Assembly (NCBI GenBank): GCA_018402585.1
Contig: JAGYIO010000001.1
Location: 248,001-312,000 of the forward strand
Direction: 5' to 3'
Length of the DNA stretch: 64,000 nt
From: Chthoniobacterales bacterium
GTDB taxonomy: Bacteria > Verrucomicrobiota > Verrucomicrobiia > Chthoniobacterales > JACTMZ01
How positions within the stretch are numbered: the first letter of the stretch is position 1; each line of letters starts with the position of its first letter. Position numbers and translations under genes: made by a program. The notes under the pieces are model-generated. The model was not told the origin of the DNA and ran no database searches. It worked only from the letters and a program-made list of their open reading frames with translations. This document shows positions 36,013-45,202 of this stretch, piece after piece.

Positions 36013-36813
36013 CTAATGCACGACCGGCCAGCATCCGCGCAAGCTCGGATGATGCACGCGCAGCGTGGGGTCGCGCCGGATCCAACCGGGCTCGCCCTTG
36101 GCATCGACAAAAGCCACACCGATCGGCATGTAGGGTTGTTCGTCGGCCAGCGCGGTCATTTCTTCCCGCGCCTGATCGCTCGCCGCGATCCATTCCTGCT
36201 TGAGCACGACGGGATCGAGCTGGCGGGCTTTGATTTTGTCCAGATCGACGGGATCGATGCGCGCAAATCGCATAACCATCTGAAAGAGTGACAATGGATT
36301 GAAACCCGGGTCTTTGCCGCAGGATGCCCAGATGATGGCCTCGAGCGGATAAATCCTGCTGAGTTCGACGATATCGACATAGTCGCGCGTCTCGATGCGG
36401 GAGGCCAAAGCTAGCGCTTTGTTCGTCGCCATGTCGAACAAGTGGAGACGCCAGCCGAGATGGTCATCCTGGACGATGGGAAAAAACCTGAATGCCGAGT
36501 CATGGGCCCAATCGACATCGACGCAGCCATCAACCTTGCTCACGCGTGCCTTGCGGAAAGAAACGGGCTTGGACCACTCGCCGTCGCGTTCAAGTTTGCG
36601 AACATCAAAGCCGGCATTCTCGAGGACACGCACATCGCGTTCGCTGGCCTCCACGAGATCCTCCACCGAGTCGTGGAAAATATCGAAGTCGCGGGAAAAA
36701 CGGGCCGAGTCATCCGACGCATTGAGCACAAGACCACCGGCCATGTGGCTGGCCTCATGGCGTTCAGCCGCCAGCACGGACATCACTTCTTTTTGGAACG
36801 GAGTTAAAGGCAT
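36013..36813 (-). CDS. Nucleotidyltransferase, AbiEii/AbiGii toxin-like
   Basis: 266 residues from MPLTPFQKEVMSVLAAERHE. HMAGGLVLNASDDSARFSRD then FDIFHD matches the AbiEii/AbiGii pattern (GG..L, R.S.D.D), and a helical C-terminal half follows. In true AbiEii toxins the motif reads RFSxDLDLF; here it is RFSRDFDIFHD, so the acidic pair is kept. Its start overlaps the small upstream gene by 10 bp, which suggests a toxin-antitoxin-like pair. Upstream in-frame extension covers the other gene and is rejected. Confidence 0.65.
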   Translation of the reverse strand: MPLTPFQKEVMSVLAAERHEASHMAGGLVLNASDDSARFSRDFDIFHDSVEDLVEASERDVRVLENAGFDVRKLERDGEWSKPVSFRKARVSKVDGCVDVDWAHDSAFRFFPIVQDDHLGWRLHLFDMATNKALALASRIETRDYVDIVELSRIYPLEAIIWASCGKDPGFNPLSLFQMVMRFARIDPVDLDKIKARQLDPVVLKQEWIAASDQAREEMTALADEQPYMPIGVAFVDAKGEPGWIRRDPTLRVHHPSLRGCWPVVH

Positions 36814-37055
36814 CGGCGCAACTCCTTGGCCGCGTCCCACGCGGATTTGTCTCCGTAATTGCGAAGATTGCGGATCACGGCCTCCACATCGTCGCGAAAA
36901 CAAAGGGAGGGTTCCTCTTTCCAGAACCAAAAACACCCGGGAAACTTGCGCACGAAATCCATGGCCCGCCGGGCCACTTCGGGCGCAACCGGGATGCGGG
37001 CCGGATATCCGGCGGCTGGTTCCTCGACTTTCACGATGTGGGGAGAATAAACCAC
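36804..37055 (-). CDS. Small protein upstream of nucleotidyltransferase, possible antitoxin
   Basis: 83 residues from a GTG (VVYSPHIVKVEEPAAGYPAR); another GTG 21 bp in is possible. MDFVRKFPGCFWFWKEEPSL and VEAVIRNLRNYGDKSAWDAA show it is a compact alpha/beta protein. The frame continues upstream through a REP-like element, which I exclude. Overlaps the nucleotidyltransferase start. Family not recognised; pairing suggests an antitoxin or accessory role. Confidence 0.5.
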   Translation of the reverse strand: MVYSPHIVKVEEPAAGYPARIPVAPEVARRAMDFVRKFPGCFWFWKEEPSLCFRDDVEAVIRNLRNYGDKSAWDAAKELRRCL

Positions 37056-37062
37056 ATCCCCC

Positions 37063-37099
37063 GTGGAGGGCGAGCAGCCTGTCCGCCGTGTGCGGACCC
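37063..37099. repeat. REP-like half element, GTGGAGGGCGAGC family
   Basis: GTGGAGGGCGAGC followed by the hairpin TCCGCCGTGTGCGGA. It sits directly upstream of the small gene at 36804-37055. Confidence 0.5.
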
Positions 37100-37176
37100 C
37101 CGCCGCTTTTACTTTTCCGCACAGCCGGGGCTCACGCCCGTGACCAGCGCGACTTGGCCAGCCGACCTCTTCATGC

Positions 37177-37452
37177 CTAATGGCCGGCTGCTTTGCCCGC
37201 GCGGCCAATTTTGGCCAAGACATCCCCGACCAGCACGGCAGGATGCTTGCCCCAGCCCAAAGGCCGCGCGAATCCCCTCGACCGGAAAAATTCCTCTGCC
37301 GCTTCGCCGCGGGTTTCGTTGGGGCCAGGGGTGGAGTTGGTCATGAAATTCGCCGTTCCAGCAGCAGCCTCAAAGACCAAAATATAGCCACTGGAAACAG
37401 ACAAGAAAAGCGTAGCGCAAAACACAACGGCCACGGACAGAGATTGGTTCAT
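37177..37452 (-). CDS. Hypothetical protein with N-terminal membrane segment
   Basis: 91 residues. MNQSLSVAVVFCATLFLSVS is a signal peptide or anchor; then TANFMTNSTPGPNETRGEAA, EEFFRSRGFARPLGWG and a basic end. No family recognised. Isolated gene; 37453-37689 upstream shows no supported feature. Could be a small exported protein. Confidence 0.45.
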   Translation of the reverse strand: MNQSLSVAVVFCATLFLSVSSGYILVFEAAAGTANFMTNSTPGPNETRGEAAEEFFRSRGFARPLGWGKHPAVLVGDVLAKIGRAGKAAGH

Positions 37453-37689
37453 CGTTTTGCAAGGATGCAGAGAGGGCGAAGACTTGAAACCTAAGTGAAA
37501 TGCGGCGATCGAAGGTCGACGGCAGTCCCACCCCCTTCGTTCACTTCGTGACCTTTTGCTCAAAAAATTCCGGCCATTCCCGCTCCGTGACCTTCGTGTC
37601 TTGGTGAGAGAAATCTGCGGCTCCTCGCCTTGCCCGGAGGATAGAGAAAAAGCGCCCTCAGGCCGGCACGCCGAAAAGACCCGCAGCTC

Positions 37690-38769
37690 TTACCCGATCT
37701 CGGCGAACACCGCGCCACCCAGAAGACGTGATCCTTCGTAAAGGGCGCAGATCTGACCGGGCGCGAGGGCACGTTGCGGCGCGGCGAAAACGATCTCCGC
37801 CGTGCCGTCGTCGCGGCGGGTTAAATCGATGGCGACACGGGGGGCGCGGTAACGCGGACGCGCTTCGATGCGGGCTTGCGCGGGCAACTCGGGGCCGGCC
37901 GCGCTTAAATTGCTGAGGATGGCGCGGCTGGCATAGAGGCCCTCGGTGTCTGGTCGGTCGTAGCCGATGATGAGTTCGTTCGTCGCGGTGCGTTTCTCGA
38001 TTACGACATAGGCCGTCTCCGGCTCGGCCGAGGGCACGCAAATGCCGCGGCGTTGTCCCAACGTGTAATTGTGCAGTCCGCGGTGCTGCCCGAGGACGCG
38101 GCCGGCCAGATCGACGATCGGACCGGGATTTTCCGGCAGGTATTCTTTCAAGAAGTCCTGCATGCGCACCTTGCCGATGAAGCAGATGCCTTGGCTGTCT
38201 TTTTTTCCCGCGGTAACCAAGCCGGCCGCCTCGGCCTTGGCCCGCACTTCGCTTTTGAGCAGATCACCGACCGGAAACCAGGCGCGCGTGATCTGCTCCG
38301 GACGGAGCATGGCGAGAAAATACGATTGGTCTTTGCCGGGATCGGCACCTTCGTAGATGCAGCGTGCAGCATCCGGGCCCCCGGCGATGCGCGCGTAATG
38401 TCCGGTGCCCATGCCGTCGAAGCCTTCCCGCCGCGCGAGGTCCAAGAAGACGCCGAACTTTATCTCACGGTTGCAATAGACATCCGGGTTCGGCGTGACG
38501 CCTTCGGCGTAGCCTTTGAGCAAATAATCCACCACGCGCTCGCGGTAATCCTCGATAAGGTTGACCACGCGGAACGGGATTCCGAGTTTTTCCGCCACGG
38601 AGCGTGCGTCGGCCACGTCCTTTTCCCACGGGCACTGACCGAGCGGATCCCACTCGGCCATCCAGTTCTTCATGTAGGCGCCCTCGACCTCGTGGCCTTG
38701 CTCGCGAAGCAAAAGCGCGGCCACCGAGCTGTCCACCCCGCCGGACATCGCGACAAGAATCCGGGCCAT
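37690..38769 (-). CDS. mnmA: tRNA-specific 2-thiouridylase MnmA
   Basis: 359 residues. Puts sulfur on uridine 34 of tRNAs for Lys, Glu and Gln, using ATP. Seen: PP-loop SGGVDSSVAALLL (9-21), the first catalytic cysteine in PNPDVYCNREIKFG (about 99), TGHYARI, the second catalytic cysteine in KKDSQGICFIGK (about 197), and the C-terminal beta-barrel region. All key residues are present and length is normal. The next gene upstream on the strand starts 7 bp away, so a small operon with the BtpA-like gene is likely. Confidence 0.94.
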   Translation of the reverse strand: MARILVAMSGGVDSSVAALLLREQGHEVEGAYMKNWMAEWDPLGQCPWEKDVADARSVAEKLGIPFRVVNLIEDYRERVVDYLLKGYAEGVTPNPDVYCNREIKFGVFLDLARREGFDGMGTGHYARIAGGPDAARCIYEGADPGKDQSYFLAMLRPEQITRAWFPVGDLLKSEVRAKAEAAGLVTAGKKDSQGICFIGKVRMQDFLKEYLPENPGPIVDLAGRVLGQHRGLHNYTLGQRRGICVPSAEPETAYVVIEKRTATNELIIGYDRPDTEGLYASRAILSNLSAAGPELPAQARIEARPRYRAPRVAIDLTRRDDGTAEIVFAAPQRALAPGQICALYEGSRLLGGAVFAEIG

Positions 38770-38776
38770 GAGGCAA

Positions 38777-39574
38777 TCAGCGTGCGGCGCGCACCGCGGC
38801 GGCGACCGCTTTGACGCGATCGAGGTCGACGGGAGCGGTCCAATGGCCGTCCTTCTTCAACGCGGATCCGACAATGACCGCATCGGCATGCTGCAACATA
38901 GCCGCGGCGTTTTCCGCGGTGACCCCGGAGCCGACAATAACGGGCAGCTTGGTCGCGCCGCGCGCGGACGAAAGATCGGCCGTCGATGTTTCACGTCCGG
39001 TCGCTTCGCCGGTGACGATGACCGCGTCCGCCCCGAAAAATTCCGCGGCCTTGACCGTTTCGGCGAGACTGACATCGGCCGTCATGGCGTGCGCGGCATG
39101 CTTCTTTTTCAGATCGGCCCACACCGGGATGTGCTCCGCGCCGATTTGCTTGCGGTAGCGCAACAAAGGACCCGCGCAGGCATCCATCCATCCCTCGTCG
39201 GCCACGTGACCGAAGACAAAGCACTCGGCGCGGACGAAATCCATCCCCGCCGCCAAGGCGACGGCAAGCGCGGCCTCATTGGCGCCAGCCAGCACCTGCA
39301 CGCCGCAGGGCAGATCGGTGGCCTCATTGATCGCACGGCAAACAGCCGTCATGGAGGCGACGACTTCGGGCCCGACCTCGCGTTTGAGGTAGGGAATGTC
39401 GTGCATGTTCTCCACGAGGATGGCATCGCACCCGCCCTCGGCCAGCGCCCACACTTCCTGCACAGCGGCGCGAACCAATTCGTCGACCGTTTGCGACGCG
39501 CGCGGCGTGCCGGGCAAGGCGCCGACATGAACCATGCCGATGAGGGCTTTGGGTGGGAGTGCGACGGATATCAT
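38777..39574 (-). CDS. BtpA/SgcQ-family TIM-barrel protein
   Basis: 265 residues. LIGMVHVGALPGTPR at the start, CDAILVENMHDIPYLK, and the end VIVGSGVTAENAAAMLQHAD with DAVIVGSALKKDG are the BtpA/SgcQ signature (a TIM barrel with a phosphate-binding-like C-terminal site). BtpA affects photosystem I in cyanobacteria and SgcQ is in a sugar operon, but the reaction is unknown. It is 7 bp upstream of mnmA. Confidence 0.82.
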   Translation of the reverse strand: MISVALPPKALIGMVHVGALPGTPRASQTVDELVRAAVQEVWALAEGGCDAILVENMHDIPYLKREVGPEVVASMTAVCRAINEATDLPCGVQVLAGANEAALAVALAAGMDFVRAECFVFGHVADEGWMDACAGPLLRYRKQIGAEHIPVWADLKKKHAAHAMTADVSLAETVKAAEFFGADAVIVTGEATGRETSTADLSSARGATKLPVIVGSGVTAENAAAMLQHADAVIVGSALKKDGHWTAPVDLDRVKAVAAAVRAAR

Positions 39575-39589
39575 AAGATGGTGGTGCTT

Positions 39590-40114
39590 TTATTCCGGCG
39601 GTTGTCGTCCCTCGGCCGCAAATAACTCGCGCAGGAAATAAAGATCTCCTTGGTCCTTGGGACGGAGTGAGCGGCTTTTCATGCGCCAAAGCAGGTCGGG
39701 ATTGGCAAAAGGGATTTTCACCCCGTCGAATTCGCGCAAATGGATAAAGCCTTTGGCTTCTTCATAACTGATGCCGCTCGCTTTGGCCATCAGATCGACG
39801 AGAACCTCATCGGCAACACGAACCACGGTGAACTTCGCCACATCACCCGCATCAAGTTCCCTCGCGGCGCCATCCGGAAGCGTGGCCAGGGCAGCAAACA
39901 CCTTCGTTTCATTTTCCGGCGCCGGATCAACAAGCAGGTCGATATCCATCGTGGTGCGCGAATAACCGGCCTGCCTGATGGCAAAACCTCCGACAACGAT
40001 ATACCGAGCCCCGCGAGCGTTGAGCTCACGGCAGATATGGACGACGTCTTCGACGGAGGGTTCGCGGGAGACTAGTCCCTCCGGCGCCCCGTCGTCATGG
40101 CTTTCATCATCCAC
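39590..40114 (-). CDS. Nucleotidyltransferase, MNT/AbiEii-like
   Basis: 174 residues from a GTG start. ARYIVVGGFAIRQAGYSRTT then MDIDLLVD is the nucleotidyltransferase core (GG, then DxD). A second acidic residue in EVLVDLMAKASG fits the third metal ligand. Such single-domain proteins act as toxins or as modifiers of toxins (MNT). It overlaps the small gene upstream by 43 bp. No ATG fits the frame before the domain. Confidence 0.65.
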   Translation of the reverse strand: MDDESHDDGAPEGLVSREPSVEDVVHICRELNARGARYIVVGGFAIRQAGYSRTTMDIDLLVDPAPENETKVFAALATLPDGAARELDAGDVAKFTVVRVADEVLVDLMAKASGISYEEAKGFIHLREFDGVKIPFANPDLLWRMKSRSLRPKDQGDLYFLRELFAAEGRQPPE

Positions 40115-40296
40115 TGGTCAGCCTCCTCGAAAGTCTTGAACCGATACACACCTTTGGGAAAGTGCGGAAAAAAGCCCGCTTTCTGCATCTCTCGCTTCCG
40201 GGCCCGATCGCCCGGGGCGACCAACAGGGGGTCACCGGGTTGCCGCCGCCCCACGGTCTTGCCGATCTTCTCGTCGATGTTGACCACCGGGTGCAT
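40072..40296 (-). CDS. Small basic protein paired with nucleotidyltransferase
   Basis: 74 residues: MHPVVNIDEKIGKTVGRRQP, then REMQKAGFFPHFPKGVYRFK and TFEEADQWMMKAM. The PKGVYRFKTFEEADQW segment resembles partners of AbiEii-type nucleotidyltransferases. Overlap of 43 bp with the next gene indicates coupling. Antitoxin or accessory role is inference. Confidence 0.55.
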   Translation of the reverse strand: MHPVVNIDEKIGKTVGRRQPGDPLLVAPGDRARKREMQKAGFFPHFPKGVYRFKTFEEADQWMMKAMTTGRRRD

Positions 40297-40375
40297 GGCT
40301 TTAGCCTAGGCTCGGGCCTTCGCGCTGGCAACCCCGCGACCGGCGGAAAGGGCGGCCGAAGCTTCGTGCGCCTGG

Positions 40376-41365
40376 CTACCCTCTGGGCAGACTTCTCCGT
40401 CGCCCCCAAGCATAGACCGCTCCTGCTCCCAACAAGACCAGAGCGTAAGTGGAGGGTTCGGGGACCACAGAGGCAACAAACCCGTTGGAATAATTGTTGT
40501 AGGTTCCGGCGATTTGGCCTTGGTCGTTGATCTGCCAGAGAAATGTCCCCGTCTCTCCGGGAACCACCGGGGAAAGTCCGGGATCATCGGGATAATCAAC
40601 GGTGAGGTAAGTCGAGCCGTCGTAAACAAAGCCGTGACCAATGTTGTCGGAATCCTCGTAGAATCCGGCGATGTCACCGAAATTATTGATCGAAAGCGGC
40701 CAAGTGCCCGCAGCGCCCGGAAAATTGACCTCGACCGGCGTGCTGGCCAATCCTGTCGGAAGCAAGAAGCCGAAACTGCCACCCTGGGCGTCGAAATAGT
40801 TGCCGACGATCGCCCCCGAGTCGTTGATCCCGAGCAGTCCCGTCGAGACCGAACCGGGATAGACGTAGGACGTGTAGACCCCGGCGACGAGTTCAAATCC
40901 GCTGAACGGCACGAACGAGGCATCGGAAGAGGTGACGCCCACGATCCGGCCTGTATTGTTGATGCCGTAGGCGGCGGTCTCCGTCACGCCGGTGCCGGGA
41001 AAATCGGGCAAGAAGGTGATGTTGCTACCGTCGTAGGTGAAGGAATGAATCGTGTTGCCGACCGCCTCGTAGGTCCCCAGGGCAAGACCCGCCCCGTTGA
41101 TCGCTCCGAGGCTCGTGCTCAACGCCGACGGCACAGCCACGCTGGTGTAAGCCCCTTCGGCATAGACAAATCCGGTGACCAAGCCCGTGCCTGGGTCGAG
41201 GTAGTTGCCGGTGACCACCCCGGTGTTGTTGATTCCGAAAGCGGAGGTGGTATTGCCGGAGTTGGGATAGTCGATCGGCGAAAATGAATATTGGGCGAAG
41301 GCCGGGGTCAGCGCGGTCAACAAAAAGGCGGCAAGCTGGGCGGCGACAAGGTGGGATGTTTTCAT
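40376..41365 (-). CDS. HAF-repeat PEP-CTERM protein
   Basis: 329 residues. Signal peptide MKTSHLVAAQLAAFLLTALT; then about six HAF-type repeats of the form FGINNTGVVTGNYLD, AAYGINNTGRIVGVTSS, LGINDSGAIVGNYFD, SINNFGDIAGFYED and WQINDQGQIAGTYNN, which build a beta-propeller-like exported domain; PEP-CTERM tail VPEPSTYALVLLGAGAVY with RRR. Function unknown; exported and sorted by an exosortase that is not in the window. Single gene. Confidence 0.85.
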   Translation of the reverse strand: MKTSHLVAAQLAAFLLTALTPAFAQYSFSPIDYPNSGNTTSAFGINNTGVVTGNYLDPGTGLVTGFVYAEGAYTSVAVPSALSTSLGAINGAGLALGTYEAVGNTIHSFTYDGSNITFLPDFPGTGVTETAAYGINNTGRIVGVTSSDASFVPFSGFELVAGVYTSYVYPGSVSTGLLGINDSGAIVGNYFDAQGGSFGFLLPTGLASTPVEVNFPGAAGTWPLSINNFGDIAGFYEDSDNIGHGFVYDGSTYLTVDYPDDPGLSPVVPGETGTFLWQINDQGQIAGTYNNYSNGFVASVVPEPSTYALVLLGAGAVYAWGRRRSLPRG

Positions 41366-41552
41366 GGTTTTTTATGGTTACAGATGTGGATTAGGCTGAT
41401 GCGACTAAATGTCGGGGGCGGAGAAGGAGACGACCAACGGACTGGGAGTGCGATGACAAGAGGTGTGTGTTGGTGGCCTCCGCCAAATCAGCGGAATCCG
41501 CACGGGAAATGAAGCGCCGCAGCACGGGGATCAATCTTTGGCCGGCCGCGGC

Positions 41553-42017
41553 TTACTTGGCGGGGAGATCAAAATTCGCCTGCGAGGTCATGAACCAGCG
41601 CCCACCACGATGGATGAAGGACGCCAGATACGGCGCGGGGGTGCCCTTATACCGGCTGCCCTTGATGGTGTAGTCGGCGGCGGCCATATACCGGACAACG
41701 AGGGACGACTCGTGGCGGGTGATTTTCATCGAGCCGAGCTTGAAAGCGTCGAGCTCGATTTGGCCATTACCGACCTTGACCAAGAATTCCGCTCTGTCCA
41801 TGAAGCTGCCGTCGGCCCTGGCCACCTGCCAACTGGGATCAAGGCTGGCCTCCAGCCCCTTGGTATCGGCATCTTTGACCTGATTCCAGAAGGTCATGAG
41901 CAACTCCTTGGCCTGCGGGCCGGGTCTTTTGCCGGCCGCCGCGCCGTCGCTGGCCGGAGAGTTTGCGCTGCCGGCGATCAGCGCGAAGAGTGCTGCGAGG
42001 CAAAAGATCCGCGGCAT
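41553..42017 (-). CDS. Exported NTF2/SnoaL-like protein
   Basis: 154 residues from MPRIFCLAALFALIAGSANS (signal peptide); an in-frame ATG at 42089 would lengthen the N-terminus. The rest (LLMTFWNQVKDADTKGLEAS, VARADGSFMDRAEFLVKVGN, SSLVVRYMAAADYT, ASFIHRGGRWFMTSQANF) has the cone-shaped NTF2-like pattern seen in DUF4440/SnoaL-type proteins. Ligand unknown. Next gene rpsO is divergent. Confidence 0.65.
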   Translation of the reverse strand: MPRIFCLAALFALIAGSANSPASDGAAAGKRPGPQAKELLMTFWNQVKDADTKGLEASLDPSWQVARADGSFMDRAEFLVKVGNGQIELDAFKLGSMKITRHESSLVVRYMAAADYTIKGSRYKGTPAPYLASFIHRGGRWFMTSQANFDLPAK

Positions 42018-42281
42018 GCGGAGACTGACGGAAAATGGCTTTTGCTTCCGGGCGGCGGCGGCGAGTTGACCTTGAGGACTTGTTTGCATCGTTGGCCAAC
42101 TTGGCAGCCCGGTCTTCCAAAGGCAAGCGCCCGCCATTACGGGCTTGGAAACCGTCCAAAACCTCGGCTCCGGCCGCCGCACCTTTCCACTCAGCCCGCC
42201 AGTTTCCGCCTTCCGCCCTCCCTTCCCAAACTTCCCCCTTGCCCCGGACCGCTTTCCCGCTAATATCCTAATTTCGCATTT

Positions 42282-42533
42282 ATGACCAAGGAAGCCGTGA
42301 GCAGCGTGGCGCTGCATGATCAAGACACCGGGAGCGCGGACGTGCAAGTCGCGCGCCTCACCCAGCGCATCAACCATTTGACCGAGCACCTGAAGGGAAA
42401 CGCCAAGGACCATTCGTCCCGCCGCGGCCTCCTCAAAATGGTGGCCCGCCGCCGCAGTTTGCTCGACTACCTGAAGGACACGGCCGTCGAGCGTTACACC
42501 AAGCTCCTCGAGAGCCTTAATCTTCGCAAATAA
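42282..42533 (+). CDS. rpsO: 30S ribosomal protein S15
   Basis: 83 residues: [40 protein letters not shown] and [19 protein letters not shown] are the S15 core that binds 16S rRNA in the central domain. Slightly shorter N-terminus than E. coli S15 (89). Followed by a terminator hairpin and then pnp, the common rpsO-pnp order. Confidence 0.95.
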   Translation: MTKEAVSSVALHDQDTGSADVQVARLTQRINHLTEHLKGNAKDHSSRRGLLKMVARRRSLLDYLKDTAVERYTKLLESLNLRK

Positions 42534-42538
42534 ACCAG

Positions 42539-42564
42539 GCCGCCGCGCTCGCGGCGGTTCTTTT
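42539..42564 (+). terminator. Terminator after rpsO
   Basis: Stem GCCGCCGC/GCGGCGGT with loop GCTC, followed by TCTTTT. Likely attenuates rather than blocks transcription into pnp. Confidence 0.65.
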
Positions 42565-42700
42565 GCCAGCCATCAGAACGCACGTCCCCGTCCTTCAGAC
42601 CCCAGCCTGGGCTCCAGGTCTCCCTTGTGGAGCCTTGCATCCTGTGCTTTGGGATGAAACGGGGCCGGTGTTCACCAACCAACAACCGTAAATACACCCT

Positions 42701-44836
42701 ATGTCACACACCATCATCTCGGGCCCCGTCGGCCACAACGAGATCACCATCGAAACCGGCAAAATCGCCAAACTTGCCGACGGCGCCGTCACGGTGCGCT
42801 GCGGCGACACCATCGTCCTCGTCACCGCCGTCTCCGCGACCAAACTGCGCGAAGGGCAGGACTTCTTCCCGCTAACCGTCGACTACAAGGAAAAGGCGGC
42901 CGCAGCCGGGCAATTCCCCGGCGGCTATTTCAAACGCGAGGGTCGCCCGACCGAGAAAGAAATCCTCACCGCGCGGATGACCGACCGGCCACTGCGCCCG
43001 CTCTTCCCGAAGGACTACTTCTTCGAGACGCAGATCATCACCATCATGCTCAGCGCCGACGGCGAGAACGACCCCGACATGCTCAGCATCAACGGCGCCT
43101 CCGCCGCGCTGACCGTTTCGGACATTCCGTTTGACGGCCCGATCGGCGCCGTCCGCATCGGCCGGGTCAATGGCGAATTCGTCATCAATCCGACCCACGC
43201 CCAGCGTGAACAGAGCGACCTCGACCTGGTTTACGTCGGCAAAGAAAACGAAGTCATCATGATCGAAGGCGCCTGTGACGAACTGCCCGAAGCCGATTTC
43301 AAAGCCGCCCTCGATTTCGCCCAGGAACCGGTGCGCAAACTCATTGCCATGCAACGCGAGTTGGCCGCCAAATCCGGCAAGCCCAAGCGCGACTACCCGC
43401 CGCTTGCAGTGGACAACGGCATGCTCGAAATCGCCTACGCCGTGGCCGGCGACCGCATCGAAGCCGCCCTCTACACGTCGGGCAAAGTCGCCCGTTCCAA
43501 AGCGGTCGGCGCCCTGCGCGGCGAAGTCGAAGCCGCGATCAAGGCGAAATTCCCCGAGGCAACCCCTTTCGCCATCGGCCAAGCCTTCGACTACCTGCAG
43601 AAAAAAGCCTTCCGCATCAGCATCCTTGATCGCAAGGAACGCTGCGACGGACGCGGTCTGCACGACCTGCGCCAACTCGAAGCCGAAGTCGGCATGCTGC
43701 CCCGCGCCCACGGGTCCGCCCTCTTCCAGCGCGGTGAGACCCAGGCCATGGCCCTCGCGACCCTCGCCCCGGCCGACGAGGCGCAAAACCTCGACACCTA
43801 CGCCGGCGGCGAAGCGACCAAGCGCTTCATTCTGCACTACAACTTCCCGCCCTTCAGCGTCGGTGAAGCCGGCCGCTTCGGCGGTATGAACCGCCGCGAA
43901 ATCGGCCACGGCGCCCTCGCCGAGCGCTCCGTGCGGCCGGTCATCCCGCCGGAAAACGAATTCCCCTACGCCATCCGCATCACCAGCGAAGTGATGGAAT
44001 CCAACGGTTCCACTTCGATGGCCAGCGTCTGCTCCGGCGTGCTCGCCCTCATGGACGCCGGTGTGCCGATCAAGCGCCCGGTGGCCGGCATTTCCGTCGG
44101 TCTGGTCAGCGAACACGACGAAAGCGGCGCAATGAAGCGTTACACCACGCTGACCGACATCCTCGGCTCCGAGGATCACTTCGGCGACATGGACTTCAAA
44201 CTCTGCGGCACCTCACAAGGCGTCACCGGCTTCCAACTCGACCTCAAGTTGCCCGGTCTGCCCCTCGACATCCTCAAGCAGGCGATCGACGAGGCAACCG
44301 AGGCCCGCGGCAAAATCCTCGAGGTCATGAATGCGGCCCTCGCTTCACACCGCACGGAAATGAGCCCCTATGCCCCGCGCATCGAAACGGTGAAGATCCC
44401 GGCCGACAAAATCGGCCTCCTCATCGGCCCCGGCGGCAAAACGATCAAGGGAATCGTCGCGGAGACCGGCGCAGAGATCAACATCGAGGACGACGGTTCG
44501 GTCCACATCTACTCGAGCAATGGCGACAGCCTGCGCCGGGCCAAGGAAATCATCACCGGCATGATCAAGGAGATCGAAGTCGGCGAAATGTATCAAGGCA
44601 CGGTGGTCACGATCAAAGAGTTCGGCTGCTTCGTTGAAGTCATGCCCGGTAAGGACGGCCTCGTCCACATTTCCGAACTGGCCGACTTCCGCGTGAACAA
44701 AGTGGATGACGTGGTCAAGGTCGGCGACCAAATCTGGGTCAAATGCCTCGGGGTCGACGACCGCGGCAAAGTCAAACTCAGCCGCCGCGCCGCGATGAAA
44801 GAGCGCGACCAAGAAGCCGTTCCGGCCGACGCGTAA
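42701..44836 (+). CDS. pnp: Polyribonucleotide nucleotidyltransferase (PNPase)
   Basis: 711 residues. Degrades RNA 3' to 5' with phosphate, as part of the RNA degradosome. Domains: RNase PH 1 (about 12-145, with [20 protein letters not shown]), helical linker, RNase PH 2 (about 310-545, [32 protein letters not shown], and the active-site [15 protein letters not shown]), KH domain ([15 protein letters not shown] about 567-581) and S1 domain ([20 protein letters not shown]). All expected parts are present. Preceded by rpsO and its attenuator-like hairpin. Confidence 0.96.
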   Translation: MSHTIISGPVGHNEITIETGKIAKLADGAVTVRCGDTIVLVTAVSATKLREGQDFFPLTVDYKEKAAAAGQFPGGYFKREGRPTEKEILTARMTDRPLRPLFPKDYFFETQIITIMLSADGENDPDMLSINGASAALTVSDIPFDGPIGAVRIGRVNGEFVINPTHAQREQSDLDLVYVGKENEVIMIEGACDELPEADFKAALDFAQEPVRKLIAMQRELAAKSGKPKRDYPPLAVDNGMLEIAYAVAGDRIEAALYTSGKVARSKAVGALRGEVEAAIKAKFPEATPFAIGQAFDYLQKKAFRISILDRKERCDGRGLHDLRQLEAEVGMLPRAHGSALFQRGETQAMALATLAPADEAQNLDTYAGGEATKRFILHYNFPPFSVGEAGRFGGMNRREIGHGALAERSVRPVIPPENEFPYAIRITSEVMESNGSTSMASVCSGVLALMDAGVPIKRPVAGISVGLVSEHDESGAMKRYTTLTDILGSEDHFGDMDFKLCGTSQGVTGFQLDLKLPGLPLDILKQAIDEATEARGKILEVMNAALASHRTEMSPYAPRIETVKIPADKIGLLIGPGGKTIKGIVAETGAEINIEDDGSVHIYSSNGDSLRRAKEIITGMIKEIEVGEMYQGTVVTIKEFGCFVEVMPGKDGLVHISELADFRVNKVDDVVKVGDQIWVKCLGVDDRGKVKLSRRAAMKERDQEAVPADA

Positions 44837-44871
44837 CGCCAAAATGTAGCGGCGCCGGTCATTCATTCAGC

Positions 44872-44900
44872 AAGGGCGTCCCGCAAGGGACGCCCTTTTT
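44872..44900 (+). terminator. Strong rho-independent terminator after pnp
   Basis: Perfect 11-bp stem AAGGGCGTCCC/GGGACGCCCTT with a GCAA tetraloop and a T tract. Confidence 0.9.
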
Positions 44901-44959
44901 GCTTTCTTCCGCACGCCTGTTCGGGCATTGCTGCAGGGTCTCCCCCGGACGCCCTCGCC

Positions 44960-45202
44960 ATGCCCGATCCGAACCAAGCGCCGGACAAGCCGAAGCACGC
45001 CCTCGAAACTGAAGTCATCTGGGCGGTGATCGGACTGTATCTCTTCATCGCCGGCGTTTTGCTCCTCATCCATCACCTGCAGCCCGAAGGACAAGAGACC
45101 CAAACCTCCTCGCCATCCCCCAGCCACGCGGCCCGCTACGGCCTGCCCGGCGGCGAACCGCACAGCGTGCGCCCCGAAACCGCGCCCCAACCCGTACCAT
45201 GA
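44960..45202 (+). CDS. Small single-pass membrane protein upstream of corA
   Basis: 80 residues with one helix (TEVIWAVIGLYLFIAGVLLL) between a polar N-terminus MPDPNQAPDKPKH and a Pro/Ser-rich tail. Its stop overlaps the corA start (ATGA), so they are co-translated. No family recognised; a small regulator or partner of CorA is inference. Confidence 0.6.
   Translation: MPDPNQAPDKPKHALETEVIWAVIGLYLFIAGVLLLIHHLQPEGQETQTSSPSPSHAARYGLPGGEPHSVRPETAPQPVP

Noticed and set aside
42872-44179. 435-codon minus-strand frame opposite pnp
   Set aside because: Antisense shadow of PNPase.
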